Source of the DNA: Ladona fulva
Taxonomy: Eukaryota; Arthropoda; Insecta; Odonata; Libellulidae
Direction: 5' to 3'
DNA length: 64,000 nucleotides
Assembly: GCA_000376725.2 (NCBI GenBank)
Contig: KZ308234.1
Span: 1,192,695 to 1,256,694 of the forward strand
The number at the start of each line of letters is the position of its first letter. The first letter of the stretch is position 1. Positions 10,837-20,190 of this stretch are shown here, one piece after another. The notes under the pieces were generated by a model. That model was not told the origin of the DNA. It did no database searches and saw only the letters and a program-made list of their open reading frames with translations. Position numbers and translations under genes: made by a program.

Positions 10837-11112
10837 GAGATATGAAATATATACACAGTTTAATTCATTATTAATTCCAATAGTTAACTGACTTTTTTTA
10901 TATTTTTTTGTTGTATTACATTATGCCAACATTGCTCATTGCCGATTCGTTCTCATTTTAATTTATTAACGGTTGAGATATGAAATATATACATATTGTT
11001 TCATTCTTGAAAATTCTAATGGCTAACTAACTTTTTTTTAATTCTTTGTTGATTCGCATTCTGCCAACTCGTTGCCAACGTTATGCCAATATTGCTCATT
11101 ACCAATGCATTC
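10837..11112 (+). repeat. About 138-bp tandem duplication, two diverged copies
   Basis: GAGATATGAAATATATACA occurs at 10,837 and 10,975, followed in each copy by related words (CTAACT..TTTTTT, TATGCCAA, ATTGCTCATT, TTCTCATT). This is an old tandem duplication with period about 138 bp. Confidence 0.65.
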
Positions 11113-11145
11113 TCATTGTTATGCCTTAATATTAATTCAATATAT

Positions 11146-12008
11146 GTTACGTATTATTATAGAATAATTAATGTATGTTTTAATTGATTTTTATTCTAAT
11201 TGTCTTTACTCTTTGTTTCAGGTGAGCATTCCTTCATTTTCATTTATTCCTGATCGTCGGTTGTTGCGTTAAGAGGAAAGTAGTTGCGTCGCCATTCATT
11301 GTTTCAACGGTGAGTATTGTATTTCTCTTTAATCAGCGGAATTGTTATTACCTCCATTGTCGTCTTCGTGTTATTGTTACGTGTTCTTCCGATGTTTCCT
11401 TGCCTCGAAGTCCATTGTTGACTTCGTCCTTTTGATATTCCGCTCCCAATTTCCTCTCTGTCTTTACCCGGCTTCCTCCCGTATTTTCCCGCGCTGTCAG
11501 TCAGTACCCTTCCTGTTTTACCTTATTTAATGCCATCTCATTTGTTTTCTGTCCGCCCGACTTTCTCTAATCCACGCCCACGTCACAAATGCAATTATTG
11601 CCCGCGGATCCCTTGAGTTGAGTCGTAGGTATAGGTGGGGCGTTTGAATGATCAATGGGGTAGTCTCCATTGCCAAATGTAGTTTTCCTCTCCGATTCTT
11701 CCGGGATTTCGCTTTGTAGACTCAAAAGATTCCCACTTGTTGAGAAATTGAGATTGCGATCGAGACTTCGGGGCCCCGGTTCCTGCAGCCGTGGGAGGCG
11801 GATGATTGTGCCGTTCAATGGGCGATATTCAGGGCGTTCTGTTTATTTTAATTGGCAAATCCTTCCTTTGGACTTATTTATTTCCCATTCCCCTCACAAA
11901 TATCCGTGTATTGGGAAATTACAAGAGAGGCGTGAACGGTAGCTATACACGTACACGCACAACCATTCTCTAAACATAAAAATGCGATTAGCCGGGACTC
12001 GAACCCGG
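11146..12008 (+). repeat. 863-bp duplicated segment, copy 2 (probable assembly artefact)
   Basis: Base-for-base copy of 7,917-8,779, including the splice signals, ending at the isolated N at 12,009. The absence of any divergence next to other old, diverged repeats, and the exact stop at an N, point to a gap-closing error rather than a recent duplication. Confidence 0.75.
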
Positions 12009-12009
12009 N

Positions 12010-13669
12010 CCAAAGAAGGAAGGGAAAAGTTTTATATATATCCTATCAATCAAAATCTCTATTAACTGTGAAGAAGGGATTTAATTTTGAGAAAAAAAGG
12101 AATCATTTTGTATTTTCGGGTGAAAATGTTCTTTTATCCTTATCCTGACCCTTGATATCTTACGTATTTAAATAAAATTTGAACTAAAATCGTCATTCAA
12201 TGTGCAACTCCCATTTTTTCCTAACTCTTTATATTAATTGCATTTCGATAGCTCCGGTCATTCTCGTCTTATGTATTTTTCCTCATCATTGAGTACTTAG
12301 TTCTTGTTTCTAATAATTATTCACCCCGAAGTTTAGGAAAACAATATTCGCTTCTGCTAGCAAAATGTTTTCCTTCCGAAACTCGCTAAATGCTACGAAG
12401 TAATATTATGTGGAAGTTATGAAGTTACGTTAGTACTCCCTGAAACTTCTTAGTTATAGTAGTAGTGATTATATGAGGAATATTTAGACAGCTTTACTTT
12501 TGGGAGCCCAACCTCCAAGTGCCAAAAAAATTATAGTCTTTTCGAACCGGGACAAATTTCTCGATAAATGACCTAATTTCGAATTCAATGATCAATTTAG
12601 AGAGTCACGTCGCTAAGAGATCCAACCCCACTCCATTGTTATTGATGACGTCTTACGTCGTCATAGTGATGGGAATAATGGAATAAACATCCGCGAAAAG
12701 TAGCACAAGAAAATGGGCACGTGGAATGGGGAATACAAAGGGGAGATCCATCATTTTAAATAACGGAAATATCCTTGTGAATAATCGTCGGGGCAAGTTA
12801 ATGAGTGTGCTTCATTATGAAATGCACGTAAGTATCTATGCCCCTTGAATCACGCACTGGTAGAGTTGAATAGGAGATCTCTCATCGACGGATAGCTTTC
12901 TTTTTTTTTTTCCTTTTTCGAAAAATCTTTTGAAAAAATGCTAGAAGATGGCTTTTGCTCGGGTGCCGTGATGAAACAATACGGCTCAAAATAAATCTCG
13001 GCGCAGGACAAAATAAAAAAAATGAAGTCGTTTCAAACGCGCCTCCTTCAGCGTGACAGAGTGACAGGGACGAGAACGGAGCTAAGTTTAGTCTAGAGAA
13101 ATTTTTAATTTCGAGCAAAACTGGCGCGTCTTTAAATTGAATTATAACAACGGATGTGTAAAAAATGGAGAGCCCCCCGCCTCGTCCTATCGCTTCGAAA
13201 TGGAGTTCTCTTTTTCCTTTAGCTTTCCTACTAGTAAAGTCGGGAGTAAGTCGGCTTTAAAAGACGCGTTTCATTGATAAACGGGTGCAGCGATGTAAAA
13301 AGGGCGATTATTTATACTTGATAGGTTCCATGCCTTCCTCTCGTCCACCCCCGTTGCCTGATATTCCGTTGCTATTGGAGAGTATCCGTTCCTCTAGCGT
13401 CGCCTTTTCCTTCGCTCGATTATTCCAGCCTTCGGTTTTCTCCATCTTTTAGCTCTTCAAGTTTTCCTTATCCGTCCCCTTTGTGAATCTTATCCGTTAC
13501 TTTTCCGTTCGTAGATTATCGATTCCATTTGTCACTTTGGTGTCCCTTAACCTTTTCTTTGACTTAATTAGAGTTTGAAAAACACTCCTTAAGCCGTATG
13601 TCGGAAGATGGCACTCGAGTTTTGAGGCAAACGGGAAGTTGCGGTTAACTTTTTTCTAGTAATTACCTT
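12010..13669. other. Non-coding, no gene recognised
   Basis: No shared repeat and no open frame with recognisable content. A 78-codon minus frame (12,882-13,118) owes its lysine-rich end to a poly-T tract. Confidence 0.5.
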
Positions 13670-13822
13670 ATTCGAATTTCGGAAACAAAGTTTCCATTCT
13701 CAAGGGTTCCGCAGTGTAATGTATTCGCATTTCGGAAACAAAGCTTCCATCATCAAGGGTCCCAAAGGGTAGTGTATGGGCATTTTAGAATAAAAAAACT
13801 TCCATTCTCAAGAGTTCCACTT
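13670..13822 (+). repeat. 53-bp minisatellite, about 2.9 copies
   Basis: Units start at 13,670, 13,723 and 13,776. Each reads ATTCG(A/C)ATTTCGGAAAC-like, then CTTCCAT..TCAAGGGT. The third unit is the most diverged. Confidence 0.8.
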
Positions 13823-13959
13823 ACTCCAGAGTCTTATATCCTTTCCTATGGCATTCATTTTCGTTCCTTTTCTGCAGCGTTTCACATTCGTTCATTTTCC
13901 GCTCCTCCAGCGCTATTTCTCCTCTCTCGTTTCTACATCACCGTAAGTGATTCACGTTT

Positions 13960-14490
13960 CTGTAGGTTCGTGTACCTTAATTTACCCTATTTATTGCCAT
14001 TTCTTTCGTTTCTTGGTAACTCACCCTTTATGTTATCTAACAACTTTTAGCTTTGGCTTCCCCTCCTCATCTCGATATTTGACCCACCCATTTCCTCGCC
14101 GTATAATCCCTTCAATTGAAATTGTCTCCTCCCTGACCACGTCTAGTGCATCAGTGTTCGTTTCTCTATCGACCCAACATACTTTTCCCATTCTACACCA
14201 TACCCACATCTCAAAAGCCTCTTAACTATTCATATCCTCCTTTCGTAAGGTCCACCTTTCACACCCATGCGGGAAATCATGCTTTCCTTTTCTTTTCGTG
14301 CTCCTTTTACTTGAGGTCCAACAGCGTTCTTTTCTGTTCCTACGGACCATCTTTAGTACATCTGTATTTATTTATCGACCCAACTTAATTTTTCCATTTA
14401 ACGCAATACCCACATCTCAAAAGCCTCTAAATTTACATACCCTCCTTTCGTAAAGTCCTCGTTTCACACCCATACGACAAAATCTGCTCT
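13960..14490 (-). mobile_element. LINE-A fragment with RT C-terminal module in two tandem copies
   Basis: The minus strand gives, from high to low coordinate: a YGCETRTLRKEG module (about 14,344-14,490); a second, better kept module HGCERWTLRKEDMN with EAFEMWVW and CWVDRETNTDALD (about 14,134-14,286); then the LINE-A tail (KGG-like, KEMA-like, 3' UTR) down to 13,960. The GCETWTLRKED..AFEMW..W.DR.T module is known C-terminal to the reverse transcriptase in many animal non-LTR elements. Stops and frameshifts are frequent, so it is a dead copy. Confidence 0.75.
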
Positions 14491-15330
14491 TTTATCGTTC
14501 CTTATTCTATCGTTATTATTTTCCTGAACCGTATCCGTTCCTTTAGTTTCAAGAGCTAAATAGCTTCACCTTACTTTAGTTCCCACCGCGTTCCTTATCC
14601 ATTCCTTCAGTCCCACTTGCGTTCTTTTTCCGTTTCCACGTCGTTCCTTTAACGTCGCTTTCCGTTCCTACAGCGTTTCCTTCCCTCTTCGCCCACTCTC
14701 CATCCTTCTATTCATCTCCATCTATGCAAAAAGAGGAACTTTCCCTCCCTCTTTAAGTGCAGCCCTTTCCTCTCTCTCTCTCAACTCAGATGTCTCCGCG
14801 AGTTCATCCCGTGTCCGCTGCCATCGAACAAAAAATCCTTATTTTTCTTCCCTTCTGAAAACTAGAATGGATAAAAATCTTCGGGAGGACTTTTTTCTTT
14901 CTTCTTTAAATCTTTTCCCCCCTTTGCCTTTGTGGGCGTTCCAGATCTCTCGTAAATGGGTCACGAAGGATTCAAAAATGCAGAAACGAATGAAGTACTA
15001 GCAGCGCGTCAGTGTTCCGCGAAATACACTCGGAAGAGAGTGAGGGAGGGGCAGATGTAGGAAGAGGAAAATTAGGGGCAGGAAGGTATGGGGGGGGGGC
15101 GAAAGAGGGGCAAAGAAGCGGAAAGGATTAGGAAGAGTGGCGCCGTGCGAAGGAAGTGGAGAAAGGGAGAAGCGGAGATGGAAGGAATTGCGGAAAAGGG
15201 AGACAGAAAAGGTTTTTGCGGAATTTCGGAAAAAGTCTAAATAGAGGTTCGAATTGAATGCGATTGACTCGTGTTAAGTATGGAGTATTAAGCTAAGGAT
15301 GTCAAAATTTTGTGGTTTGATAAATTTTAA
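14491..15330. other. Pyrimidine-rich then purine-rich low-complexity tract
   Basis: Roughly 14,490-14,940 is C+T-rich on the plus strand. From 15,017 to about 15,245 it switches to strongly A+G-rich, including a run of nine or more Gs near 15,090. No gene seen. Confidence 0.6.
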
Positions 15331-15378
15331 ATTAAGGCTCTCCTACACGCGGCCCGCGGGTTGAATGCGGCCCATCTT
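15330..15378 (+). mobile_element. Possible hAT-type transposon end
   Basis: The words CTCTCCTACACGCGGCCCGC and GGTTGAATGCGGCCC resemble a common GCGGCCCGCGGG..ATGCGGCCC sequence near the ends of animal hAT elements and their MITEs. No second terminal repeat was found, so this is a low-confidence fragment. Confidence 0.35.
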
Positions 15379-15580
15379 TTTTGTAAATAAGTTCCTCCCA
15401 AAGCGAATAAATTCTCCAGCGATAAATCTCGCCACCTTTTACTTTAAGAATAGTATTTGCACCCTATTTAGCGTTCCATACAGACTCCAATTAAAGTTAT
15501 TTTAGAATAATACTTTATTTTTTCGCAAGGATAGAGGTAAGACATTAATTTTTCGTGGTAAAGCCGTGCGACCGAATCCC

Positions 15581-15691
15581 AAGGAATAACAAGTGTGAAA
15601 GATAGCGACATGACTGGGACTCGAACCCAGGTCTCTCACTTTCCGGGCAGGTATTCTAACCACTGAACTACTTTGCCGTGTCTCTTCCACA
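15581..15691 (-). mobile_element. SINE2: tRNA-derived SINE, near full length
   Basis: The minus strand carries the SINE2 head (GGAAGAGACACGGC..TAGTTCAGTGG A box), a perfect B box GGTTCGAGTCC, then the tail ATGTCGCTATCTTTCACACTTG. It resembles a tRNA-Gly-like progenitor in the D-arm and T-arm. Other copies are at 31,102 and 54,718. Confidence 0.75.
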
Positions 15692-15693
15692 TA

Positions 15694-15738
15694 CGGAAAG
15701 TGGGAGAACTGGGTTCGAGTCCCAACCATGTCCCTATT
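15694..15738 (+). mobile_element. SINE2 partial copy, inverted relative to its neighbour
   Basis: The T-arm half of SINE2 (CGGAAAGTGGGAG..GGGTTCGAGTCCCAACCATG) lies head to head with the minus-strand copy ending at 15,691. The two can pair over about 33 bases with few mismatches. Confidence 0.7.
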
Positions 15739-15792
15739 TATTGCAATTGTTACTTAATATTTCTACTGTGCGGGATACCTTATTCTGAGATA

Positions 15793-15902
15793 AAGACGTT
15801 AGATAACGTAAAGGGTTGAGTAAATTAACAGGAAACCAAAGAAATTGCACAAAATCGGGAATATAAAAGCACACAAACCCTCCGTAAAGTAGGTATGGAT
15901 AC
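15793..15902 (+). mobile_element. LINE-A 3' end fragment
   Basis: Translates as KTLDNVKG, a stop, then QETKEIAQNREY: the LINE-A ORF tail. The usual stop after NREY is mutated here. The 3' stem-loop is eroded. Confidence 0.65.
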
Positions 15903-16699
15903 CTTTTTATTCGGATTGGATCGACAATAATTCGGGTCCCGATATAGAAGCTCTCCAAGGAGGCGAACTTTCCAAGGTGGGGACGGTTTAAGACAATTTA
16001 CTTATGAATTAATCTCCGATTAACTTATAAAGTAGTGAATGGCAAGAGATGAAACCCTTTATAGAGAATATCCGACGATATAGTTGATAGGCAAGACGGT
16101 ATTTGTGTCTGTGTGCAATTAGTTCGGATTATTTACAAATATTGTCATGGAAACGTGATGTGATAGTAATTCTTCCGTCATTGAAGTTCTACAATTGTTG
16201 TTAATAATTAAAAATTCCAATATTTTACACGCGTACAAATACACGCTAATAGTTGCCTTTCGGCGTAACCATAGAGTTGATATCCCAATTCGGGTACAGT
16301 CGTAGAAAAATTAATCTTTGAAGCGCCTAGTTCTAAAATCCGTTTCCCCGATTTTTTCGCTCCGTCTGATCTCCCTATATAACTGAGCGAACGTATTCTA
16401 GAACGTAATTTTTCTGAATTCATTGAGCCAGTTTTTACCCTTTCGATCTTCCAAAAACCCATCCCATCCTGCGACTGGAAGCGCATTGGAAACGCCCGCC
16501 AAAATATAGGAGCACTCCGGACGATTTCGACGCAAAAAGAGAACTGAAAAAGAATTAATCCGAAACCGGTCGGCTTAAGAACGCTCGCACCAGAAATCAT
16601 TAATTCGCAGGCGATCGATTTTCGTGAAAGTGCGAGCTGCGTGCCATTGTACCGATAGGGTAACACGAGGGAAGGCTCGAGAGGAATCGCATGTAAGCG
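15903..16699. other. Non-coding, no gene recognised
   Basis: A 152-codon minus frame (16,208-16,666) is the main open frame. It has no recognisable domain and no splice signals in convincing positions, so I do not call it a gene. Confidence 0.45.
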
Positions 16700-16739
16700 G
16701 AGAAAGAAGGGATTATGAAGACGCGAGACGGAAAGAAAG

Positions 16740-17140
16740 GAAAAGGGGGGGGGGGGAGTGCAGCCAGTAGCGCCCTCTCAGTGAAGGGTCGCGATGAAGA
16801 GATTCATGTTTTCTCGTGTGGGTGAGCTTTCCTTCTCGCTTCGTCGCAACGCTCGCCTGTGATTCGCTCGTCTCGATGAAAGCGCGGACACGGGAGCCAC
16901 TCTTCCCGCGCGAAGTTGGCCTTTCCAGCGCGCCAACCAAGATGGCGCTATGCACGATGTCGCCCCCTGTCGAGATGTGTACGCAACTACGGGGCGAAAT
17001 GTTTTTCCCGCTCGACATTGTTTCACCGGCTCGGATTGTTCTTCGCCGAGGAGTTTTCTGTACTTCTTTTCGCCCGCCCGTCCGTGAGTGTTCCATTGCA
17101 AAGGAAGTTCCAAATCAATGGTCTTGAAGGGGTTTAGTTC
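16740..17140. promoter_or_regulatory. GC/CpG-rich patch with three CTCF-like core motifs
   Basis: An island of raised GC and CpG in AT-rich surroundings. CTCF-type cores: TAGCGCCCTCT at 16,768-16,778 (minus-strand orientation), AGATGGCGCTA at 16,940-16,950, and TCGCCCCCTGT at 16,960-16,970. A poly-G run lies near 16,746-16,756. Open frames here overlap on both strands and lack domains. It could be an insulator, an enhancer or a promoter; none is proven. Confidence 0.35.
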
Positions 17141-17512
17141 GCCAGCGCTAAGATGCTGAAGGGGTCGACAACCGGCGGATTTGTGTCGCTCCGGGAGCTG
17201 TTATGGGTTATGTCGTATTAAAATTGAATTGTTCGTCGTCGCAATTTACGTAACAATGGCTTTCAATTACCCTATAAAAATGAGAAATTATTATACCCAG
17301 CATACTTCTTCACGTGGGGTGGAATTCGTTTCTGAAGTTGAAAATTATGTCGTATGAACCTTTGAAGTATTTTATCCATCGTCGTAATTTATATATTAGC
17401 GGCTACTCGTTGGAAACTGCCTGCGTTAGAATGGGCCTCGAGTTAAATGTCATAGAAAAAAAATATTTCCACGTAGATGTCTTAGTATAAGTATAAGTAA
17501 TTGAACGTCGAC

Positions 17513-17692
17513 AGGAAATGGATGAGTCAAATATTGAGCGAAGTGGGATTGCTACAGAATGTAATTGAGGGTAGAATACAAGGGGAAGATAAAGACAAAA
17601 GTTGTTAGATAGCATAAAGGGTGGGGTGAGTTACCTGGAAGCGAAAGAAATGGCGTTGAATAGGGAATATTAAGGCTCAAAAGGTAGAAAAC
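17513..17692 (+). mobile_element. LINE-A 3' end, longer copy
   Basis: One frame reads RKWMSQILSEVGLLQNVIEG. After a frameshift another reads KLLDSIKGGVSYLEAKEMAL then NREY-stop. It ends with an AAGGTAGAAAACC remnant of the stem-loop. This is one of the clearest copies of the ORF tail. Confidence 0.8.
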
Positions 17693-20078
17693 CTAATTCT
17701 CAAGAGTGGGATGTGAGAATACACCTCACTTGAGGATAAACTAATTCAGATCTACTAGTAGAAAACCCTTTTGTTCGAAATGACTAATACAATTTGATAA
17801 CCTTTCAAGTTTTCTAATTGCCTATACTTAACAGTGCTAAGTTTATATTCAGCAGTTTGTATGACATTTTTCCGATCCTTAGACAAAGTGACGTTTTTGC
17901 TAAATGCTCCTTCGTAAAGGAAGTTAAATACAAAAATGCTTGAAAATTCGATTTAGACGTGAATATGTAAGAGATTTGAACGACGTGCTTTTAAATAGAC
18001 ACAAAAATTAACTCTCAAAGAAATTAGTGGGATGAAAATGGTTTAGTGTGGAGGGAACTTGAAAAACCCAATCTCGCCCGCAATAAAGACTTGTCTAATC
18101 TAATCTAAAACTTTGAATTGCATCACTCATTCCAATAGATTTATCCCGTAGACATTCCCTGAGCCATTTATGTTAAAATTAATAGAGGAATTTCACCCAA
18201 AAACGCTCCACCCGGTTTAAAAAAAAAATCTCGGGTCAGTGAACCATTTCGAGCCTAGCGACGGCAATTTAGGAACGCAAGACTACGGACGGAAGTCTTC
18301 CAATCGGGTTGATATCTCTTACAGAGCGGCTGAAAGCGCATTTCTCCACGCGCCAGAAATAGAATTTTTTCCGTCCTCGCACGTACTACTCGCGGATAAT
18401 TCTCTCCAGACAAATGTTGGCTCTTACGTCCGAAATAAAAGACGTCCAAACTATCAGCCCCACAACTCCCTTCATTACTACCTCCTCCGAAAACAAAACG
18501 AGCCATTTCCCCACAGAATTTCTCTCTCGCCTCCATTCCTTTTGACGCACCCTTATTCTTTCCTGTCCCCCAAAAACGTCTTCCTTACTCGACGCCTCCG
18601 CATGTCAACTCTTCGAATTATCCTTCCCGTGAGTCTCCGGGTGCTGTTTTTCTTTCAGAGGCGTCCTCCCTCGTCGAGTCCCTTAGTCTGTCGCTTACGG
18701 TGTCCTCATCGCTGTCTGTTCCTCGGAAATTTTCTCTCGTACACGACATCCTTATGTTCGCCGGGGTCGTAAAAATCACGCTAAAAACTGAAATGTGTAA
18801 ACAGGCCGTTACGGGTGCACGGCGCTGCGTGTCTCTAGCGCCATAAGGGCTCCAGTCCAAACACTTTTAACGCGTTAAAACCATATTTCACGCGTATTGC
18901 CTCGAATGCGACGAAATACTTCCGAAGCCGATGAGGGGATTTTGTAGTTTTCTTTGGTGTAAACACGGATCGGTGCTGATAACGATCCCTGGAAGAAAAA
19001 CATGCATGTTTCCCTCGACTGTGGACTTGAATGGGGACCGCGACAAGTATAAAAGGCTGTTGATCGCATCTTTAAATAATCGGGTGCATTCGGTCGTATC
19101 GGTTTTTGGAGTTTATAAAAACAAAGGAAAGGCGTGAACCGAATTGTTGAAAAAGGTCGGATTATAGCTGTGAAAATGTAATTTTATTCGAGACTAGTAA
19201 AAACACACTAAAACAGGCTCGGACATGTGTTGTATTTGTTTGGTATAAAAATATATTTTCCTGTTTACTGAAGAATTCGGTGGAAGCCTGTGCTTGTTGG
19301 GATCTCGTTGTTTTTTTTTCAGTGAAACATAAACAGACCTTTATTCTCGCATGATTTTATATTTATAAATTGACTTGCGTACAAGCGTGAAATATAAGCG
19401 TGGTTTTGCTGAGATGAGTGAATTGGATATCTTCGGCATTGAAATTTTTCATTCCTCTCAAACATTTCCTCGGTCAAGTATACCGTATCATTTTTTATAA
19501 TTTTCTTTGATTTCTTATTATTTCTGTAACATCTCTAGTATAATGTGTAATATTTGTATTTCATAGACTTAGAAGTTAAATAAAATATGGTTTTCTTCTA
19601 TTTTTTTCCAACGTGGGATCAATAAACCTGATATTTTTATTGTTTCGCCATGCTTCTGTTTTCTTGTGATTCTTTCAAGAAGGAAACTACGAGTATGTTT
19701 AATCGCATTTAATTTACTATGTTTGTGGCCTAACTTAAGCCTTTTTTCTTGTAGGGGAAAACATAACAGATTTAAGACGGTTTTTTACAGACGGACTGGA
19801 TTTTAAGACTGTATTTTCACGATTAAGTAAATGAAAACGTCACAAGTGCCCGTATTGGAATACAAAGTAAAAATCTCTTAATGTCTTGTTGGGGAATGGA
19901 AAATATTAAACATCGTAGTTTTGAATACTATGCTAAATACTGAAAAACCAAGGAAGATGCTTCTATATCCCTGCTGACGGGAAATCAGCATATTTTAAAG
20001 TTAATTTTTTATATCAGTTGTTCAAATTATTATTCAACTTTTCCGTTTCATCGAAGTCGTCAGTTCTGTTGTCATTGG
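17693..20078. other. No gene recognised; includes one long unsupported open frame
   Basis: The open frame 18,239-18,772 (177 codons, plus) lies in GC-richer DNA with competing minus frames (18,255-18,536; 18,618-18,860). Its second half is low-complexity (Ser, Pro, Leu, Arg, Phe). No start context, splice pair or family motif supports it. Confidence 0.45.
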
Positions 20079-20190
20079 AAGTGCCTCGATAGCTGAGGCC
20101 ATTTCGCACGTAGGCCCCCCACCGGGAATCGAACCCGGGACCGCTTTCACAGAAGCCGGGCGCGTTGCCCACTTGGCTATCCGGAAGCCC
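20079..20190 (-). mobile_element. SINE3: tRNA-derived SINE
   Basis: On the minus strand: A box TAGCCAAGTGG (revcomp of 20,169-20,179), B box GGTTCGATTCC (revcomp of 20,125-20,135), then the family tail GCCTACGTGCGAAATGGCCT and a GCACTT-type end. Other copies lie at 23,657, 36,427, 51,545, 59,910 and 62,301. Confidence 0.8.

Noticed and set aside
11222..11227. Third recursive splice site
   Set aside because: It lies in the 863-bp exact copy that ends at a single N; counted as an assembly artefact of site 1.
16208..16666. 152-codon minus frame as a gene
   Set aside because: No family resemblance and no credible exon boundaries; the length is compatible with chance in GC-richer DNA.
18239..18772. 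177-codon open frame as a gene
   Set aside because: Low-complexity second half, competing minus frames, no recognisable motif.
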